Below, one piece after another: positions 5,800 to 7,543 of a stretch of 7,543 bases of DNA (positions are counted from its first letter, which is position 1; every line of letters starts with the position of its first letter). The position numbers and the translations under genes were made by a program. The notes below the pieces were generated by a model. The model searched no databases, had not been told where the DNA came from, and saw only the letters and a list, made by a program, of their open reading frames with translations. The stretch comes from Planctomycetes bacterium UBA1135 (lineage in GTDB: Bacteria; Planctomycetota; UBA1135), in contig DCAK01000041.1 in the NCBI GenBank assembly GCA_002311925.1, forward strand, positions 15,398 through 22,940, read 5' to 3'.

Positions 5800-6852
5800 A
5801 TGCTACGCCCCGCTCCTCTCACCGTTTCCCTCTTTCTCACGGGGGCGCTTCTCCTGGCGCTCATCCTCGCACCGGGAGCCCGGTCGGGGCAGGTGGACCG
5901 CGTCGCCAACCTGTCCGAGATTTCAGAAAGCTTGGCCGACCTTGCCGCCCGCATCCGCCCCGGCACCGTTTATCTCGAAGTGGAACAAAAATCCGGGGGT
6001 CGCAGGGAGGGGGGCATGGGAAGCGGCTTCGTGGTCGACTCGGTGGAAGGCCTAGTGGTCACCAACGCCCATGTGGTGGGCGGCCAGGACTCCCGCGTGA
6101 CCGTCGTTCTGGCCGACGGCCGCCGAGATTCAGGCACGGTCGTCGGGTTGGACCCACTTGCGGATGTGGCCCTGGTTCGCATTTCTCCGGGATTGGCCAC
6201 CCATCGACTTGAGTGGGGCGACAGCGACTCCCTGCGTCCCGGGCACCTGGTCCTGGCGCTGGGCAGCCCCCTGGGCCGCACCTTCAGCACTTCCTTCGGG
6301 GTGGTCAGTGCCCTGGGCCGGACGGACCTCCAGTTGCCGGTGAAGGGCGCCTACCAGGACTTCATCCAGTTTGACGCATTCATCGACCACGGTTCCAGCG
6401 GGGGTCCCCTGCTCGACATGGAAGGAAGGGTGGTCGGCATCAACACCGCCATTGGTGGCAGTCTCGATGCCTGGCAGGGAATCTCCTACGCGGTTCCCGA
6501 GGCCCTCGCCCGCCGGGTGGTGGAAGCCCTGGCCGAAAACGGAGAAACCCGAAGGGGATGGCTGGGGGTTTCTACGGCCGGCGGTGAGGTCACCGCCTCC
6601 TACGCCGATGCCGTGGGCCTGGACCGACCCTACGGGGTTCGGGTCCGGAAGGTCACCCCGGATTCTCCGGCCGAAAAGGCCAGTCTTCGTCGCGGCGACA
6701 TCATCCTGGCCGTGGATGGCTACGAGATTTCGAGCCATGAACAATTGCGTTCCCGCTTGGCCGCCCTGGGCCCTGGAATCCGCGTCCGCCTGCGCCTTTG
6801 GCGGGACAGGGCCACCAAGACCGTGGAAGTCCTCCTCGCCGAAAGGCTCTGA
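5800..6852 (+). CDS. htrA: HtrA/DegS-like periplasmic serine protease with one PDZ domain
   Basis: Trypsin-like envelope quality-control protease of 350 residues, close to DegS in length and layout. The N terminus is a signal peptide or membrane anchor (about 1-28: MLRP, a hydrophobic core, then APGARSG). The protease domain spans about 40-245: GMGSGFVVD at 72-80; catalytic His91 in TNAHVV; Asp122 in DPLADVALV; Ser200 in HGSSGGPL at 197-204, where most relatives read GNSGGPL. One PDZ domain follows from about 254 to the end (RGWLGV, VTPDSPAEKASLRRGDIILAVDG). All three catalytic residues are present, so it should be active. It is transcribed away from nqrA and converges on the TatD-like gene. 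A single PDZ suggests a DegS-type regulatory or general quality-control role rather than a two-PDZ DegP cage, but the substrate is unknown. No sigma-E-like promoter was recognised upstream. Confidence 0.93.
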   Translation: MLRPAPLTVSLFLTGALLLALILAPGARSGQVDRVANLSEISESLADLAARIRPGTVYLEVEQKSGGRREGGMGSGFVVDSVEGLVVTNAHVVGGQDSRVTVVLADGRRDSGTVVGLDPLADVALVRISPGLATHRLEWGDSDSLRPGHLVLALGSPLGRTFSTSFGVVSALGRTDLQLPVKGAYQDFIQFDAFIDHGSSGGPLLDMEGRVVGINTAIGGSLDAWQGISYAVPEALARRVVEALAENGETRRGWLGVSTAGGEVTASYADAVGLDRPYGVRVRKVTPDSPAEKASLRRGDIILAVDGYEISSHEQLRSRLAALGPGIRVRLRLWRDRATKTVEVLLAERL

Positions 6853-6873
6853 CCCGAAGGGTCCGGGCCGGAC
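6851..6873 (+). repeat. Small overlapping dyads at the htrA 3' end
   Basis: Directly after the htrA stop codon, GACCC-GAA-GGGTC (6851-6863) can form a 5-bp stem with a 3-base loop. It overlaps GTCCGG-G-CCGGAC (6861-6873). Only one can form at a time and both are short. They may be RNA 3'-end structure or simple GC-rich sequence. Confidence 0.3.
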
Positions 6874-6891
6874 TTTCCGGGGAAAAGGAAA

Positions 6892-6921
6892 GCGCCGCGG
6901 TCTCCCCCGAGACCGCGGCGC
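6892..6921 (-). terminator. Strong hairpin terminator between convergent genes
   Basis: GCGCCGCGGTCTC (6892-6904) and GAGACCGCGGCGC (6909-6921) form a perfect 13-bp GC-rich stem with a 4-base loop. On the minus strand it is followed by TTTCCTTTTCC, the U-rich tail expected of an intrinsic terminator, and it starts 20 bases after the stop of the TatD-like gene. On the plus strand it lies 39 bases after the htrA stop but has no U-tract directly behind it, so it may stop htrA transcripts less efficiently or serve to protect their 3' end. Confidence 0.85.
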
Positions 6922-6941
6922 GACGCATCCTTTGAATTCCC

Positions 6942-7543
6942 CTACTTTCTTCTCGAACTCCCTGGATGACTCTCTTGATACTCCTCTTGAGATTGTGGGT
7001 TACAAGATTCCGGGAGATTCCACCTCTCTTCGCCGAAAAACTTGATGGGGTTGTTCCAGACTAGTTTCTGGATGGATTCCCGGTCTCCGCCTCGTTTTTC
7101 CAGCAGGGCCGCGGTTTTCGGAACATTGAGGGGGTCGGCTTCTCCCCAATCGGCGCTGCTGTTCAGCAACATCCGCTCGATACCGAAATCGAAGAAAAGA
7201 TTCACGAATCGTTCCGGGGTGAGCTTGGTGTTGGGGTAGACCGTGTGCCCGGCCCAGAATCCGGCATCCAGAATCATCTTGGTCGTTTCCTCGGTGGAGT
7301 GGTCGATGATTACCTTGTCGGGGTCGGCCCCCAGGTCCTGGAGGATTTCCATGGATCGCTTGGTCCCCCGGGCTTTGTCTCGGTGAGGGGTATGCACCAG
7401 GATGGGCAGGTCGTGGTCGATGGCCATTTGGGCCTGCACGATGTAGGCCTTTTCCTCGGCGTCGGTGATGGCGTCGTAGCCGAGTTCGCCGACCGCCAGG
7501 ACCCCCTCGTGCCCGAGGAATTCGGGCAGCATTTCAAGAACCG
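6942..7543 (-). CDS. TatD-like TIM-barrel metal-dependent hydrolase, 5' end cut by window edge
   Basis: C-terminal part of an amidohydrolase-like TIM-barrel enzyme. The frame stays open to the window edge (V-L-E before the first internal Met at 7532), so the true start is outside and the N-terminal metal motif is not visible. Numbering from that Met, candidate metal ligands are E16 in VGELGYD, H47 and H50 in LVHTPHRDK, H78 in VIIDHST and D128 in NSSADWGEADPL. The HTPHRxK and SADWGxxDP signatures look more like the uncharacterised TatD-related group (COG1099/EboC-like) than the TatD DNases, but I could not search to confirm this. The last ~25 residues, after FFGEERWN, form a polar tail rich in Q, E and S that is probably disordered. 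It converges with htrA and ends just before a strong terminator. The substrate is unknown. Confidence 0.8.
   Translation of the reverse strand, partial: VLEMLPEFLGHEGVLAVGELGYDAITDAEEKAYIVQAQMAIDHDLPILVHTPHRDKARGTKRSMEILQDLGADPDKVIIDHSTEETTKMILDAGFWAGHTVYPNTKLTPERFVNLFFDFGIERMLLNSSADWGEADPLNVPKTAALLEKRGGDRESIQKLVWNNPIKFFGEERWNLPESCNPQSQEEYQESHPGSSRRK

Noticed and set aside
5786..6055. ATG at 5786 preceded by GGGGGAG, in a different frame from htrA
   Set aside because: The resulting peptide is Arg/Ser/Pro-rich and lacks a signal sequence. The HtrA frame has a clear signal peptide from 5800 and its own GGGGGT site.
6853..6941. Small RNA or attachment site in the convergent gap
   Set aside because: Apart from the terminator hairpin and short GC dyads there is no promoter-like sequence, tRNA fragment or direct repeat.

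Overview
The window carries an almost complete operon for the Na+-translocating NADH:quinone oxidoreductase (Na+-NQR), in the canonical order nqrA-B-C-D-E-F, all on the minus strand from 5662 down to the left edge. A divergent HtrA/DegS-like periplasmic serine protease (5800-6852, plus strand) follows, and then the 3' part of a minus-strand TatD-like metal-dependent hydrolase that runs off the right edge. It looks like a chromosomal housekeeping region of a GC-rich, Gram-negative-type bacterium with sodium-based respiration. Exported protease, Shine-Dalgarno-led genes and Na+-NQR all fit that, but the phylum cannot be told from this sequence. I see no mobile element, tRNA, rRNA, CRISPR array or phage gene.

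Layout: nqrF (1-1123, 3' end missing), nqrE (1124-1738), nqrD (1740-2363), nqrC (2360-3148, TTG start), nqrB (3135-4313) and nqrA (4313-5662) are packed with overlaps or gaps of at most one base, so they should be co-transcribed and translationally coupled. Between nqrA and htrA lie 137 bp of divergent intergenic DNA. This holds a weak candidate nqr promoter, a 6-bp inverted repeat in operator position, a 12-bp palindrome and a G-quadruplex-type G-run cluster. htrA and the TatD-like gene converge on 89 bp containing a perfect 13-bp-stem hairpin that reads as the terminator of the minus-strand gene and perhaps of both.

How it works: NqrF takes electrons from NADH through FAD and a 2Fe-2S centre. 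They pass through the NqrD/NqrE iron site and the covalent FMNs of NqrC and NqrB to quinone, coupled to Na+ export; NqrA is the peripheral cytoplasmic subunit. Nearly all expected cofactor residues are present. The main exception is NqrC, whose flavinylation motif has Ala where Ser/Thr is usual and which has a second SGAT-type motif upstream. The flavin transferase ApbE and maturation factor NqrM are not in the window; they could lie beyond nqrF or elsewhere. Nothing in the sequence links the protease or the hydrolase functionally to Nqr.

I found no convincing new multi-gene system. The items most worth checking are the NqrC motif, the extra cysteines in NqrD, the 11-bp-stem hairpin at the start of nqrD, the structured divergent promoter region, and the unassigned substrate of the TatD-like enzyme. 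Comparisons with Vibrio cholerae Nqr are from memory, not from alignments run here.
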